This document shows, piece by piece, positions 11,667-22,445 of a stretch of 64,000 nt of DNA. Below the pieces are notes generated by a model that did no database searches, had not been told where the DNA came from, and was given only the letters and a program-made list of their open reading frames with translations. Source of the DNA: Atherix ibis (Eukaryota > Arthropoda > Insecta > Diptera > Athericidae); assembly GCA_958298945.1 (NCBI GenBank), contig OY282605.1, positions 23,042,811 through 23,106,810 of the forward strand, read 5' to 3'. Every line of letters begins with the position of its first letter. The stretch's first letter is position 1. The position numbers and the translations under genes were made by a program.

Positions 11667-12585
11667 TTGGAGTCACGATGTGCCATTGAAGTTTCTTTTA
11701 AGATTAGTGAATCCGCAAGGGTATTTATGAGATCAGACCCTCCTTCAAATCGGTTTTACGCTTCATCAGAGTTTGAGTCAAGATTTGGCATATCTTTTCA
11801 TTGGAACGCACCCCTAAAACAACGTACGCTGTCACATGACCATCTTCACCAACGAGTTTTTGTCGGAAAATGGGCCTTTTGTGGTTGCCCAGTTCCCCTA
11901 TTTATCTGGTCTCACTCCAGGTGACCGTTTTTTGTTCTCGCAAATTGAAGAAATACTTTTTTGTTTCCGAAAATCGAAGTAGCCTGTCACATAAACATCG
12001 TCACCAACGAGTTTTTGTCAGAAAATGGGCCTTTTGTGGTTGCCCAGCTCCCCTATTTATCTGGTCTTACTCCATGTGACTTTATTTTGTTCTCGAAAAT
12101 TAAAGAAACACTTTTTTGTTCCCGCAAATCGAAGTACCCTGTCACATGACCATCTTCATCAACGCGTTTTTTTTGGAAAATGGCCCTTTTGTGGTTTGCC
12201 AGCTCTCCCGTTTATCTGGTCTCACTCCAGGTGACCGTTTTTTGTTCTCGCAAATTGAAGAAACCCTTTTTTGTTTCCGAAAATCGAAGTAGCCTGTCAC
12301 ATAAACATCGTCACCAACGAGTTTTTGTCAGAAAATGGGCCTTTTGTGGTTGCCCAGCTCCCCTATTTATCTGGTCTTACTCCAGGTGACTTTATTTTGT
12401 TCCCGAAAATGAAAGAAACACTTTTTTGTTCCCGAAAATCGAAGTACCCTGTCACATGACCGTTTTCACCAACGAATTTTTGTCGGAAAATGGGCGTTCT
12501 GTGGTTGCCCAGCTTCCCTTTTTATCTGGTCTTACTCCAGGTGACTTTTTTTTGTTCTCGCAAATCGAAGAAACACTTAATGGGA
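11667..12585 (+). pseudogene. mariner/Tc1-type transposase C-terminal fragment, tandemly amplified
   Basis: In one + frame the sequence reads HWNAPLKQRT, then TNEFLSENGPFVVAQ and PYLSGLTPGDFILF. This parallels HDNAPxHT, then NEFLxxxxxxVVxHPPYSPDLxPCDFFLF, the second- and third-aspartate region of mariner-like transposases. D is replaced by W in the first motif, and SPDL by SGLT. Downstream it continues as K(I/M)KETLFCSRKSK. The unit is not a multiple of three, so successive copies fall into different frames. The open frames that start MGLLWLPSS are out-of-frame readings of the same block. Confidence 0.5.
11831..12578. repeat. 155-bp tandem array, 4.8 copies, with 310-bp dimer order
   Basis: The block CATCxTCACCAACGAGTTTTTGTC starts at 11841, 11996, 12151, 12306 and 12461, exactly 155 bp apart. 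Units 1 and 3 share GACCGTTTTTTGTTCTCGC and the AGTAGCCTGTCACATAAAC junction. Units 2 and 4 share GACTTTATTTTGTTC and AGTACCCTGTCACATGACC. The array therefore has a 310-bp higher-order period. Confidence 0.9.
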
Positions 12586-15500
12586 CACCACATTCATAAA
12601 AGTGTAGCTTTTCCAATTAAATCCTTCCAGCATATTGTTAATGTCTAAAGGAGATATAATCAAAATATTTAACATAATCAAATTGTACAAAAAATATAGA
12701 GCAAAAAATTAATCTCTTATCAAAATTTCAGCAACAAAAAAAAAAATGAAAATGTGAAAGACAATTAAAATAACATACTGCAAATAGCTTGGAATTGAGA
12801 ATATCCTTTGAAGGACTTATAAAGGACAAATGGAGATGCATTCAATGCATTACCCTTAAAATAGTTCTCATCCTTACGGTTGAGTAGATTATAAAATTAT
12901 ACTCGTTTTACGCTAAGTAAATGACTCCCTTCGGAACTCCAGCTGTTGTTTGATGATAGAAACTGCCCTTTTTTTTTACGTCATTTTTACAACCGCTGCT
13001 GTTTGATAATTTAATTTAATACGAAATGGAATCCGTTTATAACTAACGAACTCTGCTATGCATACAAATACATACCGATTTCCTGCAGCGTTTAAAAGGA
13101 AACCGATTTTCGTATTATTTTTGTAGTAGTTTATTCTCTTCGCAACAATGAAGATATTCGAAGGTTTTTTGTTCTTCAATAATGGCTATGCATATGGTTT
13201 GGAGGTTTATCTGCTCATTCGACCATTTTTAATCTAGTTTCAGGTTTATCCTTGGATGCGTTACACATCACACTTTTCCTGTTAGCAAGGAAATTGTGCA
13301 AAAACAAAGTGTAAAGTTTCACTGACCAAAGGAAATGGAAAAACAACAAGTCCAGAAGAAGGTAGAGAAAAAACCAAAACCGAGGCAAATAGAATCGAAC
13401 TGAATGGAAAAGCGTTGGTAAAAATAAAAATTGTGTCACCATAACCGGACGGGAAAAAAAAGAACAACAGGGAAGAATTTAAGTCCTTAGGGTTTTCTCT
13501 CTGGCCAGCATGATACAATTTGGATGAATGAACATTGTTCGAAATTATATTGGGCGGAATCTGTGGGTTGTCGACGGAAGTAATGGAATCTACGAAGATT
13601 GTAACCACATACATGTCATCGTCATAGACGAAAATGGATTCGTTGCACAATCCCCATCCCATTAATATCCTTGAACTTCCATGAATATGAGAATATCTTT
13701 GGGATAGAACTATGTGTGTATGGGTAGATACCCTTATGAGAGTCGTTGAATCGAACAGACGAAATACTCTGTTTTAGCCGGCAGCGGGTACATGTTTCAA
13801 GTGTTGAATTTTCTTTGGTGACCAGCACTTGTAGTCGTCCGTAGGCAGCCCACTATCGGATATGCTCAAGAGTGGCATGTAACATCCTGTCTTTCTAGCA
13901 TGTTATATTTGTCCAGAGACACAGAAGATTGCAACTGGAAATAAACAAGAAAAAACGATGCTAACATCTCAGAAGCGAAAAAGTAATCACTCTTGTTGGC
14001 ACTCGGGTTGTTCACATATGACGCAGCCCCTTTCTTTCTCTAGAATATGGATACCATATCGAAAGAATATGGAATCATAAACATACTCGTACATTCAATG
14101 ATGTATAAAGAAGAGCCAATAAAGCCAGCAACATGAGAAAGCTGAACAACAGAAGTGAATGTCCTTCTGATTTCTGAAGTAATTTTTCTTTTCGATAAAC
14201 AATGCATTAAACCACAAATGCCGAATGATTGCAATTTTCATACTAGTGGCCTTCTTTAGTCTAGCATCGTTCGAAAAGTTTCCAGCTTTGAGAACATTTG
14301 CCCACATACTTAATAGATATGACATATCGGAAACCGTCAAGCATTGACAGAATGCATCCTTTCATAAGCATACTTTCTTCATGTGCCGTATTGATTCCTT
14401 CTTTAAATTATTTTTTTCTCTCTGATAGTTCGTCTTTTTCTATATTCTAGTATGGATGTCATTTTTAATAAATCTTATATTTTGTCCGTTTTGATATTTG
14501 CATTCATGTTTTATCAAATCAAAAAGAAAGAAATCCATACATTATATCATAAATACACAACAAAAATGAAACTTTGGAAAATATTAAACGGACACAGGAT
14601 ATAGTTAAGCTCTTTAGCAGTCATTTTTGCATACGATTCAATTCAATTGTTCTATTTTCTTCTATTTTTTTTTCCATTCTATAATATTTAATGGTAAAAC
14701 TAAAATAGGACAAAACAGTATACATAAAGAAATAATACTCGATGAAGATTATAAGAATAATAACAGTAAGAATAATAATAACAATAACAATAAAAGAATG
14801 ATTTCTTTCGTTGTCCTTGCCTTTTGCCTTAATATTTCTTTATATCGCTTAATTTTCTTCACAATTTCAATAGTTCTTCATACAAAAAACCAAAGCACTA
14901 TAAGCTATGTGCTGGAAACAGTCGTTCATATTGTATAACCGAAAAGCTCTTTGGTTTTCAACAAAAAAAAAGGGTGGTAAATAACAAAAATTGACACATA
15001 TGTTCATATAGAGAATATGTCCTGCATAAAAATGAAAGGATAGAAAATATCCTTTTTTCGTATATCTTTCATTAAAAATATAAGTACGCTCTCTCTTTGC
15101 TTCGTTGGTATTCTATTTTCAGTAGTCATATGTGCTCAGCTAAAGAATTTCACTCTTTGTAAATATGAAAGGACCCTTCAAGCATGTCTCTAGATGACAG
15201 TATGTAACAATGTATTCTATTCACTTTTTCGCATACATATGTCAAGGATTTTGTCACAATTTACTGAGGTAGTTTCAAAATTCCCTCCTCAACATCATTT
15301 CATCATTTTCCCTCCGTTATTATTTGTGTCTTCGATATTTTCCATAATTTACAGGATTTATCAATAGTTAACTTTGTAGTATTTTTTTAAATATTTACTG
15401 TGAGTAATTAATTGTTTTTCTACAAATTTATATTAGTCTTTTTTATCTTATCAAAATGGTGTGTAAAAATAGGCTTACCAAATTTGTACTTGGCAAACAC

Positions 15501-15589
15501 AATCGATTTTTTTTTAGATAATTTTTAATGACTTTTTTAGTGTAATTTATTCATTAATTTATGGCAGTTAATTTTTAAATGCTCTTAAC
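12586..15589. other. unique, probably intronic sequence
   Basis: Mixed composition, fairly complex from 12.8 to 14.4 kb, without transposon motifs. The open frame at 13282-13662 (-) and its neighbours show no recognisable domain and no good splice context, so I do not call them genes. AT-rich microsatellite-like sequence lies at 14756-14800. Confidence 0.45.
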
Positions 15590-15990
15590 TTAGAGGTTTA
15601 TCTGCGAAAAAATTCCAATAAGAAAAAGTCCAACGACGTCAAATCGCACGATCTTGAACACCAATTGACATCATCAAATATCGAAGTTACGTACCCGGCA
15701 ACTTTTTGCATAGTAAAGACAAAATTTATGATGTTTTAGGAGTTGTAATGCTGTCTTATTAAAATTATGTATAGTCTAGATTAACATCTTCAAGTTTAGA
15801 ATAAAAAAAAATTGGTTTTTCTAAGATCATAGCACTCAGAATTGACCGTGGCGGTTTCTTCTTCTTCATTTTCAACAAAAGACTTCTTTAGACAAAAATT
15901 CACATCCGGCAACTCTTCTTTTTGTGGATACAATGCTTTTCCATAGTCAAATAACAACCCCATAATTACACTCCATTGGATATTATTGAT
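15590..15990 (-). pseudogene. DD41D (rosa-like) transposase relic R3
   Basis: Reading - from 15990: KALYPQKEELPDV, then FVENEEEETATVNSECYDL (compare FENExGxTVTVNGERY), then SKLEDVNLD. In other frames follow a NFDI segment and a degenerate WPPRSCDL counterpart at 15625-15680 (CGCACGATTTGACGTC on -). The GPYFF block and the clean QQDGAT motif are not preserved. It is strongly frameshifted. Confidence 0.6.
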
Positions 15991-16413
15991 AGTGCCAAAA
16001 TAACGTTCTGTAGAAAAAATTATATTCTTGGGGACTTAAAAAAGTCACATGAAATCTGATCAGGTGTTCGATCTGAAAAAGTCACACGAAATCTGCAGTG
16101 TTCGATCTGAGGCAGAGAGCTTTTCGAAGAGCTTCAAAATTAAACAACGGTCTGACCTTCTAACAGCCTACACTCTTTACACATTAACATCAGCTTTCAA
16201 CGTTGAAGGCCTCTACTAAGCAAGGTTCGCCTTTCAATTCTTCTCCACCCTCCTAAAAAGCCATATTTCACTGAAAACTATGTGCACTAAAAATGCGATC
16301 TTCCTCAAATACTCATTGCAAATTATCGCTTGTCATCAAGCAAACTCAAGCATTTACCCACCTTAGCTGAAAATTTGATGACAATCGTTGCAGCGCATGT
16401 GCTGCGCTCTTAA
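15991..16413. other. non-coding spacer
   Basis: No recognisable motif. A local duplication AAAAGTCACA(T/C)GAAATCTG with GTTCGATCTGA occurs twice at 16043-16110. Confidence 0.4.
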
Positions 16414-16415
16414 TA

Positions 16416-17719
16416 CGAGGGTCGTTCAAAAAGTCCTTAGAGAAAGATGGAAAACAACTGTTTTTAATAAAAAAAATTTTTTTATTATTCAACATAATCT
16501 CCTTTTAGCTCTATACACTTTTCCAACCGTTTTTCCAAAATTTTTATCCCGTCCAAAAAATAGGATTTCGGAAGTTCTGCAAAATACTCATCCGTTTGAG
16601 CAATGACGTCCTCGTTGGAAGTGAACCGTCGTCCGCCAAGCCATTTCTACAGATTGGGGAAAAGAAAATAGTCACTCGGGGCCAAATCTGGTGAATAAGC
16701 GGGATGCTGCAACAATTCCATTCTCAATTCCACAATTTTGGCCATGAAAACAGCGCAGGTGTGCACACGCGCAATGTCCTGATGCAAGAGGATTTTTTTC
16801 TTCTTCAGATGGGGGCGTTTCTCTTTGATTTCCTTGCTCAACCGTTGCAATAACGACGCATCATACGCTCCTGTTATTGTTTTTCCTTTTTCCAAGTAGT
16901 CGATAAAAATGATGCCCTGCGAATCCCAAAAGACCGTGGCCAACACCTTGCCGGCCGATGGCACAGCTTTTGCCTTCTTCGGAGCCCGTTCACCCTTGAA
17001 AATCCACTGTGATGACTGTCTCTTCGTTTCTGGAGTGTAGTAGTGATCCAGGTTTCGTCCACAGTGACATATCAACGAGGAAATTCGGCAGGATTACGAT
17101 GAAAGAGTGCCAACATAGCCTCAGAGTCCACTACACGATTGCGCTTATTCTCCTCTGAGAGCAAACGCGGCACCCATCTTGCCGAAATTTTTTTCACAGA
17201 CAATTTTTCATGCAAAATTGAAGCGACTGTACCTTGTGATATGCCCGTGGCCTCAACTAATTCGCGCACTTTAATTCGCCGATCGTTCAAAATCAGATCG
17301 TGGATTTTGTCGATGATTTCAGGAGTAGACACCTCAACTGGGCGTCCTGAACGATGTTCATCTTTTGTGGATGAACGGGCACGTTTAAATTCATTCACCC
17401 AATTGTAAACCATCGCAAACACAGGTGCAGATGTGCCATGAACTGCATCCAACTCGGCTTTGATTTCTTTCGGGCTTAAGCCTTTCAAATGGAGATGTTT
17501 GATGACAGCCCTAAACTCGCTTTTTCCATTGTTATGCACAAATAAATGTCGTTAATTTTAATCGACGATAGAAATTGACCTACGCTATGGATCGAGCTGG
17601 AATACGCTATGGATCGAGCAGCTTTCCTGTCGATAATGCTACTTACAAAAAAAAAAATCTTTACCGACACTACGAGCGCAATTTCTCGGATTTTCTAAGG
17701 ACTTATTGAACCACCCTCG
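16416..17719 (-). mobile_element. mariner, irritans-like, copy I1
   Basis: The left end CGAGGGTCGTTCAAAAAGTC and the right end GGACTTATTGAACCACCCTCG are inverted copies. TA target sites are at 16414-16415 and 17720-17721. The length of 1304 bp is normal for a full-length mariner. The transposase relic is on -. Confidence 0.92.
16485..17539 (-). pseudogene. mariner transposase relic (irritans-like, Himar1 relatives)
   Basis: The start at 17539 opens MHNNGKSEFRAVIKHLHLKG. The N-terminal helix-turn-helix domains are open for 155 codons (GRPVEVSTPEIIDKIH, WVPRLLSEENK) to a TGA after NPAEFPR. YVTVDETWI with the first catalytic Asp follows in the same frame. A small indel then shifts to HYYTPETKRQSSQW, FWDSQGIIFIDYLEKGKT, HQDIARVHT (second Asp, Asn replaced by Ile) and SPDLAPSDYFLFPNL (third Asp). 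After NL a TAG replaces the usual Gln or Lys. The remaining frame (KWLGGRRFTSNEDVIAQTDE to LKGDYVE) is open to the stop at 16485. There are few lesions, so this is among the youngest relics here. Confidence 0.92.
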
Positions 17720-17721
17720 TA

Positions 17722-20385
17722 ACTGTAAAGTTTTTGGCCCCCATATGCCTAAGGTCAGATTGAAAAAATTGTATTCAACAGCAACCTTTCAAACTCCCCC
17801 CCCCCCCCTTTATCTAAATTTATATTATTTGTTGTATAAACCTACTTGAACCGAATCTTGAGTTGGTCGGTGACTCTTTCGAAAGTGACTGTTTTGATGT
17901 TTTCTTTTGAGCCGAATTCTAATTGGTCGGTGACTATTTCGAAGCCTCCGCTGCACATACTATCTTCAATACTAAAAAAATATAATAATTTGATAATTTT
18001 CAACTTAAAGAAATTTAAGTAAACACTTATTTACGAGTATGAAAATTAATTTAAAAAAAAAATAATAATAATAATAATTTCACTATTAAGAGTTTAAGAC
18101 ATTTTTCGTAATAGATAAAAAGAAAATTTTAAAAGTTGTTAAAAACTAACAAACAATGAAATAAAATAAATCAAACTTGACTAAAATACTAAAAGAAAAA
18201 GGTTGATTATTTTTTCTATTTCATTTTTCAATATTGAGAATAGCAGAACAACGAATGAAATATTTATGGTGTGTGATAAATTATTTTCAGTACCATCCGA
18301 ACACTCTTAAATCCGAATACATTATAGTTGACTTGACTAGCATTAATAGAAAGCCAAATGGATACAAATGTCGACAAAACAGTCCTTATTTATTGATATC
18401 AATGATAGTGAAAAAAGACGTAATACCATCGGATACATTGGCATAGTAGTGCGAAAATGGCATAGTTCAAAGTTTAGTTGCATTTAGTTTCATTAAGCAT
18501 ATCGATCTGGACAGCAAAGTATAGAAAGGGGTAAGTTTTACAAGAAAACAAATATCGGGTGTTGGTTGGCAGTACTAAAATGCCTCCTTCCCGCCCGGTT
18601 GAATTAGATCCCTCAGTCGGGTTATAAAATATCCCGTCTGGAATGAAGTTTCATCAATAAATTCAGGCTATATGCAATTTTACACATTTTATCTGCCATC
18701 CCTCCCTTTGGCATTCTTTTATTTCCTGTTAGCGTCCACATTTTCTAGTAAGCATAAATTTCAAAGCTCTAAATATACTCGTACACAACAACATTAATGA
18801 AATGAACTGTAATAGATAAATGTGCAATATAAAATTTATTCATAAAACAAACCCCCCAAAAAAACTGGTCTGTAAAATGATCAAATAAATAATGTACAAA
18901 TTAAATTCGATTAAAATTGTTCACACCTTGAAAAAAACAAATACGATACACCTGAAAAGAAAACCCCAAGTTAATCGAATCCAACGTTACTTTCAGATTC
19001 ATAAAGGAATTATTAATTCGCATTAATGATGCGATATCTTTTTATATCTTTTCAATTAGAAATAAGATTTGCCACTCATAATAAATAATCTGTCAATCGT
19101 ACTTTTGTTGGATAATAATTTATTTATAAGCCACTCGTAATTCCCCAATGCCAATGAGAACCAATATAGCGCTATATAATGTGTGCTTTATACGAATGGC
19201 CGAGAGTGGATTTTCAAAAGACTTTATCACCAACACTGTTCGTTCAAATCATCCCCAAAACATTATTACTTTAATTTCGGTTTTTGATCATAATCACAGT
19301 ACACTAAACTAATTTTAGCATATAATTTGACATCTTCAAAGAATTCTATCTATTTTCCGATAGGGGATGGTATTATTCAGTTATGATTCGATTATAGCCA
19401 AAAATATCCTTTCTGTCATACACATAGATGGAGATATATAGACAGACGGATGGGACAACTTGGATGGAAGACCAAAATCAATTTGTTTCTGGTTCACTTG
19501 CACACAAACAATACCAACCAACGCTGGCATAGATGATGCACTACCGAATGTGAAATGCTCAGTGGATCTGTAGGTATGTATGTGAGTCCGTGAAGGATAG
19601 TTGAAAAGACCGATTCTATCCTTCCAGAGTAGCTAAATATTAGTGAATTACTGTATCGCTATCGACCATTCAATGCATGAGGGGATAAATCGCCACATAT
19701 CCTATTTGTAGGCGAACCGGATAAATTGCATATACTCAATTTCGACATTGCCTATCTATCAACTTTGTTTGACCAGATATATTTGTACATTCCTGTATAC
19801 ATGGATGGATGTAAATAACTTTCACTCATACATATAAATGTTCATATCCAAAAAGGTTCCGGTTTTACAAATTGAGTTTCACTTCATATTTGAACAGAGT
19901 CATGTGAAGTAAGAGGAAGCTGCTATTCCAAACCAAAATTTGTATCTCTTCACACTCGACTATTTGTCAATTCGTTGTTTTCAATAAACTTGGTGTATCC
20001 CCTTTCCAGTTAATAATCGTGTATGTGTAAGTGTGCCAGATTGTTTATATGCATGTATGTGTAGTTTGTTACAGCACTGATATTTCATAGCCTACTGCCA
20101 TACCGCAGAGGACTACGATCACTCCTAACAAATCCAACTATCTATAATGTACCATAGAAAATTCGGACGATAAATTGAAAATTGAAATACTAATTAGATC
20201 AATTGGAAATCAATAGGCTAACCGGATATACTCGTACCAACGTCCACATAATACTCTTAATGCTGTGGGGTTTTTATATTTTAGCATTATTATTTTTTTA
20301 CTATATATAAGATGGTATAAATTGATTTTTAATAAGAATATTTATTATTTTCATTTGTAACTTAGAAATTAGCAGAACAAAATAT
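17722..20385. other. unique, probably intronic sequence
   Basis: It contains a C homopolymer near 17797-17811, and a two-copy motif TTGGTCGGTGACT(C/A)TTTCGAA at about 17860 and 17920. An AAT run lies at 18060-18079. From 18.5 to 20.2 kb it is mixed-composition sequence with no coding motif. The open frame at 18234-18446 is not recognisable. Confidence 0.45.
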
Positions 20386-20392
20386 TGCTAGA

Positions 20393-21165
20393 AAAACCAT
20401 TGTCAGATCAAAGCAAACGTTGCCAGAAAAACTATTGTCAGACCATTTGAAGGCATTGTCTACCAAAATATTTACAGGTGACAATTTTTTTTGAACGTTG
20501 TCAGAAAAAACATTGTCAGACCAAAGCAAACGTTGCCATAAAAACCATTGTCAGACAATTTGAAGGCAGTGTCTATAAAATAATTACAGGTGATAATTTT
20601 TTTTGAACGTTGCCAGAAAAACCATTGTCAGACTAAAACAAACATTGCCAGAAAAACCATTGTCAGACCATTTGAAGGTATTGTCGAGCAAAATATTTAC
20701 ATTTGACAATTTTTTTTTTTGAATGTTGCCAGATAAAACCATTGTCAGACCAAAGTAAACGTTGCCAGAAAAACCATTGTCAGACTATTTGAAGGCATTG
20801 TCTAGCAAAATATTTACAGCTGACAATTTTTTTTGAACGTTCCCAGAAAATCCATTGTCAGACCAAAGCAAACGTTGCCATAAAATCCATTGTCAGACAA
20901 TTTGAAGGCATTGTCTAGCAAAATAATTACAGGTGATAATTTTTTTTGAACGTTGCCAGAAAAACCATTGTCAGACTAAAGCAAACATTGCCAGAAAAAC
21001 CATTGTCAGACCATTTGAAGGCATTGTCGAGCAAAATATTTACATTTGACAATTTTTTTTTGAACGTTGCCAGATAAAACTATTGTCAGACCAAAGCAAA
21101 TATTGCCAGAAAAACCATTGTCAGACCATTTGAAGGCATTGTATAGCAAAATATTTACATGTCAC
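20393..21165. repeat. ~113-bp satellite with trimeric higher-order period (342 bp)
   Basis: GAAGGCATTGTC-type motifs start at 20449, 20562, 20674, 20791, 20904, 21017 and 21132, steps of 112-117 bp. Three unit types alternate. Type A ends in GGTGACAA or GCTGACAA. Type B has CGTTGCCATA, CAGACAATTT and GGTGATAA. Type C has AACATTGCCAG, GTCGAGC and ATTTGACAA. The order A-B-C-A-B-C gives a 341-342-bp higher-order repeat. Within a unit, CATTGTCAGAC occurs twice. A stray related motif lies at 21956-21990. Confidence 0.9.
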
Positions 21166-22200
21166 ATCTGGCAACTTTCCGATCAATCTTTGGGACTATT
21201 ATCAGAACATCTATAGGCATTTGCACATTGTCATATGGAGAAAATTATAACATTTCTAGGAACGTCAAAATAATCTGACAATAGTTTTGATATTTTCGTG
21301 ATTAATTTGCAACGTTTTTTACGTATCTTCAAATCTCCTTCTTTGTCATCACTGCAGCTTTCAATAATATATACTGCTATATAAAATTGTTAGCAGCAGA
21401 CAATTTTTTATTCCTGGACATTATTTTCATAAAATTTAAAATCGTACATGTCACTTTTTCAGTACAATAATCAAAACAATGAACGGTCAAGAAAAAACAA
21501 TATGTCGCCTTTGTCTAAACAATGGGCATCTTCACACGATTCCACATAATACCGGTACCACCTCATTTGTGCAGTGAGAATTTTCGAGTTGACCCTCAAC
21601 ACAGTTTGCACTCATAAACTCATTCCTCAGACACTAACACCAACATACATGCGTATAAAATTACCTCTGTTTAGGTACTTGACCTAGTAAGTTTCTACGG
21701 TACTGATTGCTTCCTATTATGGTGTATTTTGCTTCATCTCTTTTTTTATTGCTTTTTATAAATATTTTTCATTCTGTTTTCATTTTTAAAAATATTTTTT
21801 CATTTATTCACTAACTCATAAGCGGAAGAATCAGTTTGCCGAACTCCGTGTGGACGCGGTTGGTGGCATGATTACGGTTATCATATGGAATTGTGTAAAG
21901 ATGGCCAATGAGTGCAGCAAGTTTTTATTTGTGTAATCGGAATATTTTTTACTTGCAAACGTTGCCAGACTAGATCATTGTTAGACTATTATCAAAATCT
22001 GGCAATCGTACAATTACACATTTCGCCTACTACAGAGTACGGCCAACTATACTTATTTTTTTAAATCTGTTCGTTTTTTAAAAAATAAGTAGGATTTTGG
22101 GTAAAGGGCAAACTATCAACCAAGGTTTTTATAAAAAAAAAGTCCTTAAAAAGCTCAGAAAAAAGGTTGCTCGCCTTAAATCGGTCACTGGACCCATAAC
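21166..22200. other. sequence flanking the satellite
   Basis: Partly related to the satellite: TGGCAAC, GTCAGA and ACGTTGCCAGACTAGATCATT motifs at 21170, 21270 and 21956-21990 suggest that array and flank once formed one element. It contains the CRLCL-bearing short frame. No transposase was recognised. Confidence 0.4.
21479..21577 (+). CDS. short open frame with ZAD-like CRLCL start (fragment)
   Basis: ATG at 21479 gives a 32-residue frame that begins MNGQEKTICRLCLNNGHLHT and stops at 21575-21577. A CxxC pair a few residues from the N-terminus, followed by LNNG and a hydrophobic residue, resembles the first zinc-binding half of ZAD (zf-AD) domains, common in insect zinc-finger proteins. No second CxxC was found downstream, and there is no good donor site within the frame. 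It could be a first-exon fragment, a relic in a mobile element, or chance. The motif is visible; the function is inferred. Confidence 0.2.
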   Translation: MNGQEKTICRLCLNNGHLHTIPHNTGTTSFVQ

Positions 22201-22228
22201 AATACCCCTTATTATACTTCCATGCTTT

Positions 22229-22350
22229 ACGAGCCCACCTATTCACCTGATCTAAGTCCGTGTCATTTTGTTTAGTTCCCCATAATCAAAAATCACTTGA
22301 AAGAATACTACCTTAGCATTGCCGATAACATCCAAAGCATTCCAGTTGAA
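22229..22350 (+). pseudogene. mariner/Tc1-type transposase C-terminal fragment (chimera copy 1)
   Basis: The + frame reads EPTYSPDLSPCHFV, stop, FPIIKNHLKEYYLSIADNIQ and SIPVEIYK. This corresponds to the PPYSPDLSPCDFFLFPKIKNHLK region holding the third catalytic acid, but here that position is His. A second copy lies at 60640-60930. The sequence then passes directly into antisense reverse-transcriptase sequence. Confidence 0.6.
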
Positions 22351-22442
22351 ATATATAAGGTGTTATTCCAAGAAGGGGCCAAGAATGCTACCCTGAGGAA
22401 CACCATAACCATTAAAGAATATCTTGAAGAATTCAACAAATG
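22345..22442 (-). pseudogene. non-LTR reverse transcriptase fragment (chimera copy 1)
   Basis: On - the frame reads FVEFFKIFFNGYGVPQGSIL, followed by GPFLE. GVPQGSILGP is the strongly conserved block of non-LTR (jockey/CR1-like) reverse transcriptases that precedes the YADD box. Only about 30 codons are present. The join to a transposase fragment on the opposite strand is shared with the locus at 60.9-61.1 kb. Confidence 0.6.
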
Positions 22443-22445
22443 AAA

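Noticed and set aside
11870..12389. Series of open frames starting MGLLWLPSSP that look like a repeat protein
   Set aside because: They are out-of-frame readings of the 155-bp array. 155 is not divisible by three, so each copy opens its own frame.
13282..13662. 126-codon open frame on - with overlapping frames in the region
   Set aside because: Hydrophobic runs come from pyrimidine-rich DNA (FFFFPSG, VFSLPSSG); no domain or conservation can be claimed.
20393..21165. CRISPR-like regularly spaced repeats
   Set aside because: Spacers are themselves repeated in a trimeric order and the surroundings are eukaryotic; this is a satellite.
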